Below, piece by piece: positions 1 to 7,718 of a DNA stretch of 33,593 bases; position 1 is the stretch's first letter, and each line of letters opens with the position of its first letter. The notes under the pieces were generated by a model that worked only from the letters and a program-made list of their open reading frames with translations, did no database searches and was not told the origin of the DNA. Both the position numbers and the translations under genes were made by a program. Source of the DNA: Betaproteobacteria bacterium (lineage in GTDB: Bacteria; Pseudomonadota; Gammaproteobacteria; Burkholderiales; SG8-41); contig JACQOI010000286.1 in the NCBI GenBank assembly GCA_016202615.1, positions 1-33,593 on the forward strand. Direction: 5' to 3'.

Positions 1-635
1 GGAACCCGTCTGAGGCGTTCTGCCATTTGAGCGCTGGTTCTGGGGGTGGGGGTGTCGATGGACCCGGGCCCTACCGTATTGACGGTCACGCCTTTGGCCG
101 CGATCTCGTTGGCAAGATGCTTCATGTAGGCTGTCACGCCCGCGCGAAACACGGTCGACAAGCCGTGGTGCACCATGGGCTGCTTGACCGACGCCGATGT
201 GATCGCAATGACGCGCCCCCAGCCGCGTTCCACTATCAGCGGCACGATCCTGCGCGCAACCAGCACCGCACCCCACAACTGAGTTCGATACGCGTCTTCC
301 CAGCGTGCCTCGTCGGTTTCTTCCAGCACTTCACGCAAAGGATGGGGCGGGCGTCCGGTGTTGAGCACCAGAATGTCGGGCGACCCGAATTTCTGCTGCA
401 TCTCGGTGACCAGGCGCTCAACATCCGCAGGGGAACGCATATCCCCCGGTACCGCGAGCACCGGCACGGTGTGCTGTTTTTCGATTTCAGCGGCAGCCGT
501 GCGCAATAAATCGGCCGACCGCGCGAACAACACCAGTCTGACCCCTTCCGCGGCCAACGCCTGGGCAACCGCCTTCCCCAAGCCTGAACTGCAGGCAGTT
601 ACGACGGCAACTTTACCGCGAATTCCAAGATCCAT
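1..635 (-). CDS. SDR family oxidoreductase, 3' end beyond window
   Basis: This gene is missing from the ORF track because it is open at base 1. The minus strand from the ATG at 635 reads MDLGIRGKVAVVTACSSGLG and stays open for 211 codons to the window edge. The N-terminal Rossmann fold is clear, with a TGxxxGxG-like motif near residues 13-20. The later SITSASVK-type strand and the VNTVGPGSIDTP segment also fit short-chain dehydrogenases. Two canonical features are altered: the NNAG position reads LNTG, and the catalytic YxxxK position appears to read STVFRAG. A FabG-like subfamily with a comparable 'NALRAG' segment exists, so this may be a lineage feature rather than decay. It lies 64 bases after the CoA-transferase on the same strand and probably ends the operon seen here. 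The substrate cannot be inferred. Confidence 0.85.
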   Translation of the reverse strand, partial: MDLGIRGKVAVVTACSSGLGKAVAQALAAEGVRLVLFARSADLLRTAAAEIEKQHTVPVLAVPGDMRSPADVERLVTEMQQKFGSPDILVLNTGRPPHPLREVLEETDEARWEDAYRTQLWGAVLVARRIVPLIVERGWGRVIAITSASVKQPMVHHGLSTVFRAGVTAYMKHLANEIAAKGVTVNTVGPGSIDTPTPRTSAQMAERLRRV

Positions 636-699
636 AAGCCGGCGGCTCGCTATTCGTGTGCGTGGGGTAAACGGACCATGGCTGCCTGCGTGCGCTGTG

Positions 700-1920
700 T
701 CATCCGGATGCGCGCGCGCTGTCGCTTTTTCGCGTAACCAGGACCTCACGGATTTCCCCCTCGCTGAGGCCGTATTCGGCGAGCACCTCGGCAGAATCCT
801 GGCCCAGCGTCGGCGAATGATGGCGCAGCTTGAATGGCGCGCTTGCGTATTTGACCGGACTGCGCACGACCCGGTATTTGCCTTCGGTCGGATGATCGCA
901 AACATTGAACAGCCCGACCGCGCGCACATGCGGATCTTCGTGTATGTCATCGAGGCTGATTACCGGCATGCACGGTATGCTTGCCTGGTCGCAGAACGTG
1001 ACCCATACCGAATTAGGGCGCTTGGCGGCTTCGCGTTCGATCAGGCCATAGAGCACGTCAACGTGCTGAACGCGCGCGTCGTAGCTCGCGAAACGCGGAT
1101 CGGTCCTATGTTCCGGCGTACCGATGTAATCGAAGAAATCGTGCCAGTTTTTTTCCGAATACGGCATGATGCAGATATACCCGTCCGCGGTCTTGAACGG
1201 TTTGCGGGAGCGATCGAGGATGCGCATGTATCCGACCTTGCCGAGCGGGGGCTCGAACGAGCCGCCGCAGATATGCTCGCTCAGCATGAACTCGATCGAG
1301 GTTTCGAACATCGGGACTTCGACGTGCTGGCCGCCGCCTCCACTCGCGCGCTGGTAGAGCGCTCCCAGTATCGCATAGGCTATGGTCTGCCCCGTGAGCT
1401 TGTCGCAGAGCGCCGTCGGCAGGTAGGCGGGCTCGCCATGCACGCGCGCGCTGAGCGCTGCCGCGCCGCATCCGGCCTGTATCATGTCATCGTATGCGGC
1501 CTTGTCTTCGTACGGTCCACCGGATCCGAAGCCGTGGGCGCCGCAGTAGACGAGATCCGGGTTGAGGGCCTTTACGTCTTCGTAGCTGAACCCCAGGCGC
1601 TGGATCGCCTTCCTGCGCATGTTGTGCACGAGTACGTCGCTTTTCTCTATCATGCGCCGCAACGCCGCGGCGCTCTCCGGCCGCTTGAGATCGAGCACCA
1701 GACTGCGTTTGTTGCGGTTCAGATGCAGCACCTGTCCCGACATGCCGGAATGCCGGTACGGCTGGAAGTAACGCATCAGATCGCCCTCGGGACTTTCAAC
1801 CTTGATCACGTCCGCGCCCATGTCCGCAAGGATGTGCGTCGCGTAGGGGCCCATAACGATGTTCGTGAGATCGATCACCTTGACGCCCGTCAGAGGGCCG
1901 TTCTTGAAGTTACTGCGCAT
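700..1920 (-). CDS. CaiB/BaiF family CoA-transferase
   Basis: This is a 406-residue class III CoA-transferase, the usual length for the family, which moves CoA between acyl-CoA and a free carboxylic acid. The N-terminus [31 protein letters not shown] is diagnostic. An Asp in [11 protein letters not shown] sits where the catalytic aspartate that forms the acyl anhydride is expected. The track ORF runs to 2364, but the ATG at 1920 follows AAGGAG at good spacing and begins the homology, so the upstream 148 codons are not part of it. In the operon it could activate the substrate without ATP, since no acyl-CoA synthetase is visible. The substrate is unknown. Confidence 0.93.
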   Translation of the reverse strand: MRSNFKNGPLTGVKVIDLTNIVMGPYATHILADMGADVIKVESPEGDLMRYFQPYRHSGMSGQVLHLNRNKRSLVLDLKRPESAAALRRMIEKSDVLVHNMRRKAIQRLGFSYEDVKALNPDLVYCGAHGFGSGGPYEDKAAYDDMIQAGCGAAALSARVHGEPAYLPTALCDKLTGQTIAYAILGALYQRASGGGGQHVEVPMFETSIEFMLSEHICGGSFEPPLGKVGYMRILDRSRKPFKTADGYICIMPYSEKNWHDFFDYIGTPEHRTDPRFASYDARVQHVDVLYGLIEREAAKRPNSVWVTFCDQASIPCMPVISLDDIHEDPHVRAVGLFNVCDHPTEGKYRVVRSPVKYASAPFKLRHHSPTLGQDSAEVLAEYGLSEGEIREVLVTRKSDSARASG

Positions 1921-2095
1921 GCCAACCACTCCTTGTGTACGCGTGCGTCCGGCGCGCAGGCACCGATGCGGCCCTCGCACGGTCGGCACGGGCAGCAAGT
2001 GTACTCCAAAGGCATGGCTGCTTTCCACGAAATTCACTGCGAAGCGCAGAACTGTCCGCAACGTTCGCCGGCGTTTGCCCAACTTCCAATGTCGA

Positions 2096-2335
2096 TCTGC
2101 CTTTTTTGGCCGTCCGCGTCTGGAATCCCTGGTGATTCTGCGGCACTCTTTCTCGGGCCTCGCGCAGACGCTCGTCAAAGAAATTCGGTGGTAAATGCTG
2201 GGTGTCGACGGGTACGCGATAATGACAGGCAAGTGCGAGCTCAAGCCCGCCACCGAGAACGGTCCCGTGCAAGGCCGCAACAATCGGACGCGGCGATCCT
2301 GCGAGACGAGCCAAAGTGCGGGTGGTTGATTCCAC
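2096..2335 (-). pseudogene. FadB-like enoyl-CoA hydratase/3-hydroxyacyl-CoA dehydrogenase remnant
   Basis: The minus strand reads [20 protein letters not shown] then [14 protein letters not shown], which is the central strand of the hydratase domain of multifunctional FadB-type proteins. It then jumps directly to [14 protein letters not shown] and QGFQT, which resembles the linker found far downstream in full FadB-like proteins (FFD...R.....HRGFQAP). The oxyanion-hole and AGGT/RLPR region between them is absent, so the fragment has an internal deletion. It has no credible start or downstream domains. Bases 1921-2095, between this remnant and the CoA-transferase start, show no recognisable gene apart from that gene's ribosome site. 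Confidence 0.7.
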
Positions 2336-2339
2336 GGAA

Positions 2340-2553
2340 AAACCGGGAGCGTCACAAGGAACAACTGGGCACGCTGATCGATCGGGTCAAAACCACGCCG
2401 CGCCAGCCGGGCGTGGAAGAAATCCGCATTCCCTCTGAACGGTCATTTCGCGAACGGGCACGCCTTGCGCGCGAGGGTATAGAAATCGGCCGCCGCATCC
2501 GCGACGCGCTTCTGCGGCCGGCTTCCGGCAAGGTTGGCGACGCAACGGCTTGA
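2340..2553 (+). pseudogene. C-terminal tail of an Ldh/malate-L-lactate dehydrogenase family protein
   Basis: The last 70 codons of the plus ORF ending at 2553 read like the extreme C-terminus of the malate/L-lactate/ureidoglycolate dehydrogenase family. PGVEEIRIPSERSFRERARL followed by REGIEIGRRIRDALL matches the family's typical 'PG.DEI.IPGER..R.RA.R..GI.I' ending. The rest of this roughly 340-residue family is missing, because upstream sequence belongs to an antisense FadB-like remnant. The tail therefore abuts that remnant head-on at about 2336-2340, marking a rearrangement junction. The 731-codon plus ORF in the track is otherwise a shadow of minus-strand genes. Confidence 0.65.
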
Positions 2554-2590
2554 TGCTGCCGAAAAAGCGCCTGGTCGAGGCCTTGCGAAA

Positions 2591-3370
2591 CTATCTGCTC
2601 CTGCTGCGGAAGGCCTTGAGCTTTTCGCGAAAATCGTCCGTGTCGTACAGCACTGCCATGTGCGAAGACACCATGTCGAGGTGCGTTTCGAGAGAAGTGT
2701 CCAGGCTCTGGTAGAGCGCGCGCTTGGTCAGGCGGATGGCCTGCTGCGGCTGGCGGGCAATGCTTCGTGCCAGTTCGCGCGCTTGCGCGAAAAGCTCGGC
2801 ATCTGGAACTACGCGATTGACGAGGCCCATGCGCAGCGCTTCTTGGGCGTCTATCAGACGGCCGGTCCAGAGCAGGTCGAAGCTGTTCGCGACGCCTATC
2901 AGCCGCGGCAGCAGGTAAGTGCCGCCATCTCCCGACATGACGCCCATATGTATATAGCTTTCGGCGAACGTGGCCGATTCGGCGGCAAGGCGCATGTCGC
3001 AGAACAGCGCCATGTCGAGCCCTGCTCCGCGCGCCGTGCCGTTGAGAACAGCGATCACCGGCTTTTCCATGCGCGCCATCGCCATGGGAATGCGATGCAC
3101 GCCGCGCCACAGGTAGTCCTTGCGGCTCACATTGTCGGATACGGCCAGTTCCTCCATTTCGCCAGCATCGCCCCCGGCACAAAAAGCGCGGCCTGCGCCG
3201 GTAATCAGAACAACCCTGGTGGCCGGATCGGCGTCGGCAAGCTGCAATGCCTCGGTCCACTCGGCAATCATCTGACGGTTGAATGCGTTCAGCCGGTCCG
3301 GCCGATTGAGCGTGATGAGGGTGACGCCATCGTCATCGGTGTCCATCTTGATGCTTTGATACTCTCCCAT
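2591..3370 (-). CDS. enoyl-CoA hydratase/isomerase family protein
   Basis: This is a 259-residue crotonase, a typical length. The family signatures appear in order: ITLNRPDRLNAFN near residue 18, GAGRAFCAGGDAGEM near 58 (first oxyanion-hole strand), NGTARGAGLDMALFCDMRLA near 108 (second oxyanion-hole glycines) and GVMSGDGGTYLLPRLIG near 142. The last has Asp where hydratases of the PxAG(G/A) type vary, so the reaction could be hydration, isomerisation or C-C cleavage. The ATG at 3370 follows AAGGGGAAG. It lies downstream of the acyl-CoA dehydrogenase genes and could act on the enoyl-CoA they make. The 363-base gap on its 5' side holds a possible promoter and a gene remnant. Confidence 0.93.
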   Translation of the reverse strand: MGEYQSIKMDTDDDGVTLITLNRPDRLNAFNRQMIAEWTEALQLADADPATRVVLITGAGRAFCAGGDAGEMEELAVSDNVSRKDYLWRGVHRIPMAMARMEKPVIAVLNGTARGAGLDMALFCDMRLAAESATFAESYIHMGVMSGDGGTYLLPRLIGVANSFDLLWTGRLIDAQEALRMGLVNRVVPDAELFAQARELARSIARQPQQAIRLTKRALYQSLDTSLETHLDMVSSHMAVLYDTDDFREKLKAFRSRSR

Positions 3371-3578
3371 GCCACTTCCCCTTGCACTGGCTCGCTGGAT
3401 TTGCCCGTCACCAACGGGGCGGCGATATTACCGTAAAGCCGTACCCCTTCGCGCCGCACGCGCAGAGAGCGCCAGCGATCCGCTTGACACCTACGTACTT
3501 ATCCCCAGGTTTTGCTCGAAGAGCACAGCCAGTATGGCACAATACAGAATCCCGGGACAAATCACCGTTGGCGGCGCG

Positions 3579-3608
3579 ATTACATCAGGGTATCCCCCCC
3601 TTTGTCAA
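3579..3608 (-). promoter_or_regulatory. sigma70-like promoter candidate for the 2591-3370 hydratase
   Basis: On the minus strand, TTGACA (3608-3603) and TGTAAT (3584-3579) are separated by 18 bases. The -35 is a perfect consensus and the -10 matches four of six. It points at the hydratase starting at 3370 and would give an internal promoter within the operon, with a leader of about 200 bases. It overlaps the end of the hydratase-like remnant at 3580-3717. This is a sequence match only. Confidence 0.4.
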
Positions 3609-3717
3609 CGCTCACCCCGCTAACGTTCGATACGTTCATAAGCCTCTTGCAGCCCGGCGGCCGATGCAACTCGATGGCGGCAATGGCGCCGCTGTCTTTC
3701 CAGCTCAGTTGAAACAT
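3580..3717 (-). pseudogene. possible N-terminal remnant of an enoyl-CoA hydratase
   Basis: A 45-codon reading frame begins 17 bases after the stop of the upstream acyl-CoA dehydrogenase. It reads MFQLSWKDSGAIAAIELHRPPG and then loses any likeness. The head resembles the first beta strand of crotonases ('...gaia.ieLnRP'), and enoyl-CoA hydratases often follow dehydrogenases in this way. GAGAGG lies upstream of the ATG. If real, it is a truncated gene or a short translated leader. The rest of the gap (3371-3578) shows no recognisable gene. Confidence 0.35.
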
Positions 3718-3733
3718 GTTGGTGCGCCTCTCA

Positions 3734-4957
3734 TCACAATGCGCTTTTATTGCGAGGCACACCTTTGGAAAGTTCGAGTTTTGCGATCGTCTCCATGTGC
3801 ACTTCATCGGGACCATCTGCGAACCGCAGCGAGCGCGCAAGCGAGTAGGCAGCCGCCAAAAAGAAGTCACCCGATACCCCTGCGCCGCCATGTGCCTGAA
3901 TAGCGCGATCGATCACTCGACAGGCCATGCGCGGCGCAACCACTTTGATCATGGCTATTTCGGTGCGCGCGGCTTTGTTGCCTGCTTCGTCCATTTTTGC
4001 GGCGGCGTGCAAAGTCAATAACCGGGCCTGATCGATTTCCATTCTGCTCATGGCGATCTGCTGCCGCATTCCGCCGTGGTCGGCGAGCGCTCTGCCGAAG
4101 GCGACACGGGAACGCGCCCGCGCGCACATTGCCTCGAGTGCTCGCTCGGACAAGCCGATCAGACGCATGCAGTGGTGGATGCGCCCCGGTCCGAGCCGAC
4201 CCTGCGCAATCTCGAAACCGCGGCCTTCCCCCAGCAGCATGTTTTCAACCGGCACACGCACGTTGTCAAAAACCACTTCAGCGTGACCGTGGGGGGCATC
4301 GTCATACCCGAACACCGTCAGCGGCCGGATGACGCGAAGACCGGGGGTGTCAAGCGGAACCAAGACCATGGATTGCTGCTTGTGCGGCGCCGCGGTGGGG
4401 TCGGTCTTGCCCATGACGATGGCTATCTTGCAGCGCCGGTCCGGCGCACCGGAGGCCCACCATTTGCGACCGTTGATGAGGTAATCGTTTCCCTCGCGCG
4501 TGATGCTGCAGGCAATGTTGGTTGCATCCGAAGAAGCGACATCAGGCTCGGTCATCGCAAAGCACGAGCGAATCTCGCCTGCCAGCAGCGGCTTTAGCCA
4601 CTGTTCCTTTTGTGCCGGAGAGCCGTATCGGACCAGCACTTCCATGTTGCCCGTATCAGGCGCCGAGCAGTTGAAGACCTCGGCCGCGAAAGCAACGCGA
4701 CCCATTGCCTCGCAGAAGGGCGCATATTCGCGGTTGGTGAGTCCCAACCCGTATTCGCTTTCCGGCAGAAACAGATTCCACAGTCCCGCCGCCTTAGCCT
4801 TGGACTTGAGATCGTCGAGTAGGGGCGGTGGATGCCAGCGATCCCGTGCTGCGGCGTGCTGTGCTGCATAAAGCGCCTCGCTGGGCACGACCTCCTCGGC
4901 CATAAAGTGGTCAAACTTCTGTTGCAACTCCATCACTCGCGGGGAAAGATTGTTCAT
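3734..4957 (-). CDS. acyl-CoA dehydrogenase, ACAD10/ACAD11-like
   Basis: This is a 407-residue FAD-dependent acyl-CoA dehydrogenase. The FAD/substrate strand [14 protein letters not shown] is near residues 134-147, [12 protein letters not shown] near 160, the dimer-interface motif [12 protein letters not shown] near 353, and the C-terminal ADGPDEVH near 380-387. The 'DGPDEVH' ending and the WWxSGA segment are typical of the ACAD10/11 branch. ATG 4957 fits the family N-terminus. It lies 12 bases after the larger dehydrogenase, so the two are surely co-transcribed. ACAD11-type proteins in animals are fused to an APH-type kinase, and in Pseudomonas levulinate catabolism LvaC works with the kinase LvaA. 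Here a separate APH kinase gene lies about 2.8 kb upstream in the same operon. The substrate is inferred only. Confidence 0.93.
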   Translation of the reverse strand: MNNLSPRVMELQQKFDHFMAEEVVPSEALYAAQHAAARDRWHPPPLLDDLKSKAKAAGLWNLFLPESEYGLGLTNREYAPFCEAMGRVAFAAEVFNCSAPDTGNMEVLVRYGSPAQKEQWLKPLLAGEIRSCFAMTEPDVASSDATNIACSITREGNDYLINGRKWWASGAPDRRCKIAIVMGKTDPTAAPHKQQSMVLVPLDTPGLRVIRPLTVFGYDDAPHGHAEVVFDNVRVPVENMLLGEGRGFEIAQGRLGPGRIHHCMRLIGLSERALEAMCARARSRVAFGRALADHGGMRQQIAMSRMEIDQARLLTLHAAAKMDEAGNKAARTEIAMIKVVAPRMACRVIDRAIQAHGGAGVSGDFFLAAAYSLARSLRFADGPDEVHMETIAKLELSKGVPRNKSAL

Positions 4958-4969
4958 GACCGTCCTTTG

Positions 4970-6793
4970 TTAGAACCACGTGTCTTGCATCGTCAAGCAA
5001 GTATCATCGAGACCGGCGACGAGCTTCGCGCAATGCTCCACCCGAGGTAATTCATGGCGGAAGAAAAACCGTGCCGTGTGGAGTTTGCCCAGGTAAAAGT
5101 CGCGCAGTCCGGGTGCGCCATTCTGAATTCGTGTCGCGGCCGCTGTCGCCTGCCGCAGCCACATCCACGCAATCACCACATGCCCGAACAGATCCAAATA
5201 CGAGGTGGCATTGCTCAAAGGCAGCGCATCGCCGAGCCGAGCGCGAGCTGCGGCCACAGTGGCCGTAGTGTCCTGGAGAAGGGCAAGGGCCCGATCGAGC
5301 TGTGCCGCGTGAGCGGCGACCGCGGACAAGGCGTTTGCCGCCTCGATGTCCACGCGCATCGTTGTTGCGACCGTGCGAACGGCCTGACCGTCATTCATGC
5401 TCGCCTTGCGGCCAAGCAGATCGATCGCCTGGATACCATTGGTGCCTTCGTGGATCGGGTTGAGGCGGTTGTCTCGATAATACTGCTCGACCGGAAAATC
5501 GCGTGTATAGCCATAGCCGCCAAGCACTTGTATGGCATTCGAGTTGGCGCGTAAGCACCATTCGGACGACCAGGCTTTCATGATGGGCGTCAGGACGTCG
5601 AGAAGCGCGCCCGCGCGTTCTCTCGCCGAAGTCTCTTCCACCGTTTTCTGCTCGTCCAGCAGCCGGGCGCAATAGAGGCCTAGCGCCAGCGCTCCCTCGG
5701 CGTAGGCTTTCTGCTCGAGCAGCAGACGGCGCACATCGGCATGCTTGATAATCATCACCGGAGGCGCACTAGGATCCTTGGCTTGCGGCAGTCGACCTTG
5801 TGGTCGCTGGCGAGCGTAGTCGAGCGAAACGCGAAAACCGGCCAGCCCTAGTGCCGCGGCGCTCATCCCAACCACGATGCGAGCCTCGTTCATCATATGG
5901 AACATGTAGGCGAGACCACGGTGGGGCTCGCCGACCAGTTCGCCAATGCAATCACCGCGTTCCCCGAAGTTCAATGCCGTGTTGATCGTGCCGCGGTAAC
6001 CCATCTTGTGATTGAGGCCGCCGAGTACGACGTCATTCAGCTCTCCTGGCCCGCCGTCGGGTCGCAGCCGCCGACGCGTGACCAGAAAGAGCGAAATCCC
6101 CTTGACCCCGGGTGGAGCGCCATCAGTACGGGCCAACACCAGATGCACAATATTTTCCGACAACTCGTGTTCGCCGCCGGAAATCCACATTTTGCTTCCA
6201 GTGATGCGATAACGGGAACCACCAAGCGGCGTCGCGCGGGTGCGGATATCGGCGAGTGAGGACCCTGCCTGTGGCTCTGACAGACACATCGTGCCGAGAA
6301 AACGCCCCGACAGCATCGGTCGCATGTATCGCTGTTTCTGCTCCGCAGATCCAAAGGCGTCGAGCAAGTTGGCAGCGGCGATGGTCAGGAAGCAATAGGC
6401 AAATGTGGCGACATTGGCAGCGTGAAAGTGCGCGTAGCAGGCCTGCGCAACCACCCAGGGCAGCTGCATTCCCCCGGCCGCGTAGCCGTGATGCGCCGCC
6501 AACAATCCGCTGCTCGCAAAATCATTGATCGCGGCGGCAATTTCCGGAATCAGCCGCACCCGACCGTCGACGACCCGGGGTTCCTCGAGGTCGGACTTGC
6601 GGTGGTGCGGCCGGAACCGTTCCTCGGCGAGCTTGCGCGCCATTTCCAGGGCCGAATCGAAAGTGGTCCTGTCGTGATCGGCGAACCACGCTCGCCGCGT
6701 CAAAGTTTCAACATCGAGCACGTCGTAGAGCTGGAACGACAGTTCTCGTGCGTCGATCAGGCAGGATGGGTTGTTCACGTCGAGTGCAATCAA
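4970..6793 (-). CDS. acyl-CoA dehydrogenase, long form with C-terminal extension (DmdC/FadE-like)
   Basis: The 607-residue length and domain order match the long acyl-CoA dehydrogenases related to DmdC: an N-terminal extension, the ACAD core and a C-terminal helical domain. Landmarks are MCLSEPQAGSSLADI (FAD site, near residue 178), YRITGSKMWISGGEH, and GGYGYTRDFPVEQYYRDNR followed by HEGTNGIQAIDLLGRK, whose Glu fits the catalytic base of this branch. The start shown is a TTG that overlaps the SDR stop as TTGA, indicating translational coupling. A GTG five codons later is an alternative. It would introduce the alpha,beta double bond in an acyl-CoA that the shorter dehydrogenase downstream may not accept. 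Confidence 0.92.
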   Translation of the reverse strand: MIALDVNNPSCLIDARELSFQLYDVLDVETLTRRAWFADHDRTTFDSALEMARKLAEERFRPHHRKSDLEEPRVVDGRVRLIPEIAAAINDFASSGLLAAHHGYAAGGMQLPWVVAQACYAHFHAANVATFAYCFLTIAAANLLDAFGSAEQKQRYMRPMLSGRFLGTMCLSEPQAGSSLADIRTRATPLGGSRYRITGSKMWISGGEHELSENIVHLVLARTDGAPPGVKGISLFLVTRRRLRPDGGPGELNDVVLGGLNHKMGYRGTINTALNFGERGDCIGELVGEPHRGLAYMFHMMNEARIVVGMSAAALGLAGFRVSLDYARQRPQGRLPQAKDPSAPPVMIIKHADVRRLLLEQKAYAEGALALGLYCARLLDEQKTVEETSARERAGALLDVLTPIMKAWSSEWCLRANSNAIQVLGGYGYTRDFPVEQYYRDNRLNPIHEGTNGIQAIDLLGRKASMNDGQAVRTVATTMRVDIEAANALSAVAAHAAQLDRALALLQDTTATVAAARARLGDALPLSNATSYLDLFGHVVIAWMWLRQATAAATRIQNGAPGLRDFYLGKLHTARFFFRHELPRVEHCAKLVAGLDDTCLTMQDTWF

Positions 6794-7554
6794 GCAAGCC
6801 CGAAACCACCGTCTACACGGATCGTGCTTCCATTCATGTAGGCCGACGCATTGGAGGCAAGCAACAGAAGCGGCCCTTCGAGATCGGCGGGCTTACCCAG
6901 CCGCCGCATCGAAATGCGCTTCAACATGGCGCAGCCGGCATCGGTTTCGAAAAAGTCGCGGTTCATATCGGTGGCTACGTAACCAGGCGCCAACGCATTG
7001 ACGCGGATCCCATAGCGGGCCCATTCGAGCGCCATGCCCCTCGTCATATGCAAGACGCCCGCTTTCGAGGCTAAATAGGGCATCACGTTTCCAATCACGA
7101 CCTCTCCTATCGCCGAAGCAATGTTGACGATGCGCCCCGTGCGACGGGAACGCATTCGCCGCGCTGTCTCGGTCGCGACGAGGAACATGCCTTTCAAATT
7201 GGTGTCGACGACCGCATCCCAGTCGGCTTCTGTCTGCTCCAATGCCGGTTTCGTAATGGCGATCCCGGCATTGTTGACGAGAACGTCGAGCGCGCCGAGT
7301 CCATCCTCTGCCTGTTCGATCGCTGTGCGCACGCTCACCGCTTTGGTAACGTCCATCACCACCGGAAAGGCGTGGCGCCCGAGAGCGACTATGTCGGCAG
7401 CAACCTCCCGTAAGGCGTCGAGCGACCGGGCAGTCACGGCAACATCTGCCCCGTACCTCGCTAGGGTCAGCGCGAAATGGCGACCGAGGCCGCGCGATGC
7501 GCCGGTCACCAAGGCACGATCACCCGACAAATCGAATGGCGTTCCGGGCATCAT
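6790..7554 (-). CDS. SDR family oxidoreductase (classical, FabG-like)
   Basis: This is a 254-residue classical short-chain dehydrogenase. It has TGASRGLG near residues 17-24 for NAD(P), NNAG near 93, the catalytic Ser in NIASAIG, YLASK (YxxxK) near 160, and the C-terminal IRVDGG. Two ATG codons open the gene (MMPGTP), and a GGGAGAGAG stretch just upstream favours the first. It probably oxidises a hydroxyacyl-CoA or a secondary alcohol for the neighbouring beta-oxidation enzymes. Its stop overlaps the start of the long acyl-CoA dehydrogenase. A hairpin repeat separates it from the kinase gene upstream. Confidence 0.93.
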   Translation of the reverse strand: MMPGTPFDLSGDRALVTGASRGLGRHFALTLARYGADVAVTARSLDALREVAADIVALGRHAFPVVMDVTKAVSVRTAIEQAEDGLGALDVLVNNAGIAITKPALEQTEADWDAVVDTNLKGMFLVATETARRMRSRRTGRIVNIASAIGEVVIGNVMPYLASKAGVLHMTRGMALEWARYGIRVNALAPGYVATDMNRDFFETDAGCAMLKRISMRRLGKPADLEGPLLLLASNASAYMNGSTIRVDGGFGLA

Positions 7555-7567
7555 GCGTCTCTCTCCC

Positions 7568-7638
7568 TAGCAGCCTGTCGGACTTAGCATTCGACAGGCT
7601 GCTAAGGAGTTTGTCCGACCCAAGTCCGACAAACTCCT
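7568..7638. repeat. double-hairpin repeat element (copy A)
   Basis: Two inverted repeats lie back to back. TAGCAGCCTGTCG (7568-7580) pairs perfectly with 7592-7604 around an 11-base loop. AGGAGTTTGTC (7605-7615) pairs with 7628-7638, with three more pairs inside after a C-C mismatch. The two stems are themselves related (AG[GC]AGnnTGTC). A shortened copy occurs at 14656-14692. The layout resembles terminal inverted repeats of a non-autonomous transposable element, but no transposase is visible. It lies in the 164-base gap between the SDR and the kinase. The remaining gap (7639-7718) shows no gene. Confidence 0.75.
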
Positions 7639-7718
7639 GGTGCAGCTAGTCACTCTCCGGATCCTGAAAGCAATGTGGCTTCGTAGACCATGACACGGCG
7701 GATGCCTGCGCGATGGCA

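Noticed and set aside
358-2553. 731-codon plus-strand ORF
   Set aside because: It lies antisense to the CoA-transferase and an SDR and has no family likeness except its last 70 codons, which are reported as an Ldh-family tail.
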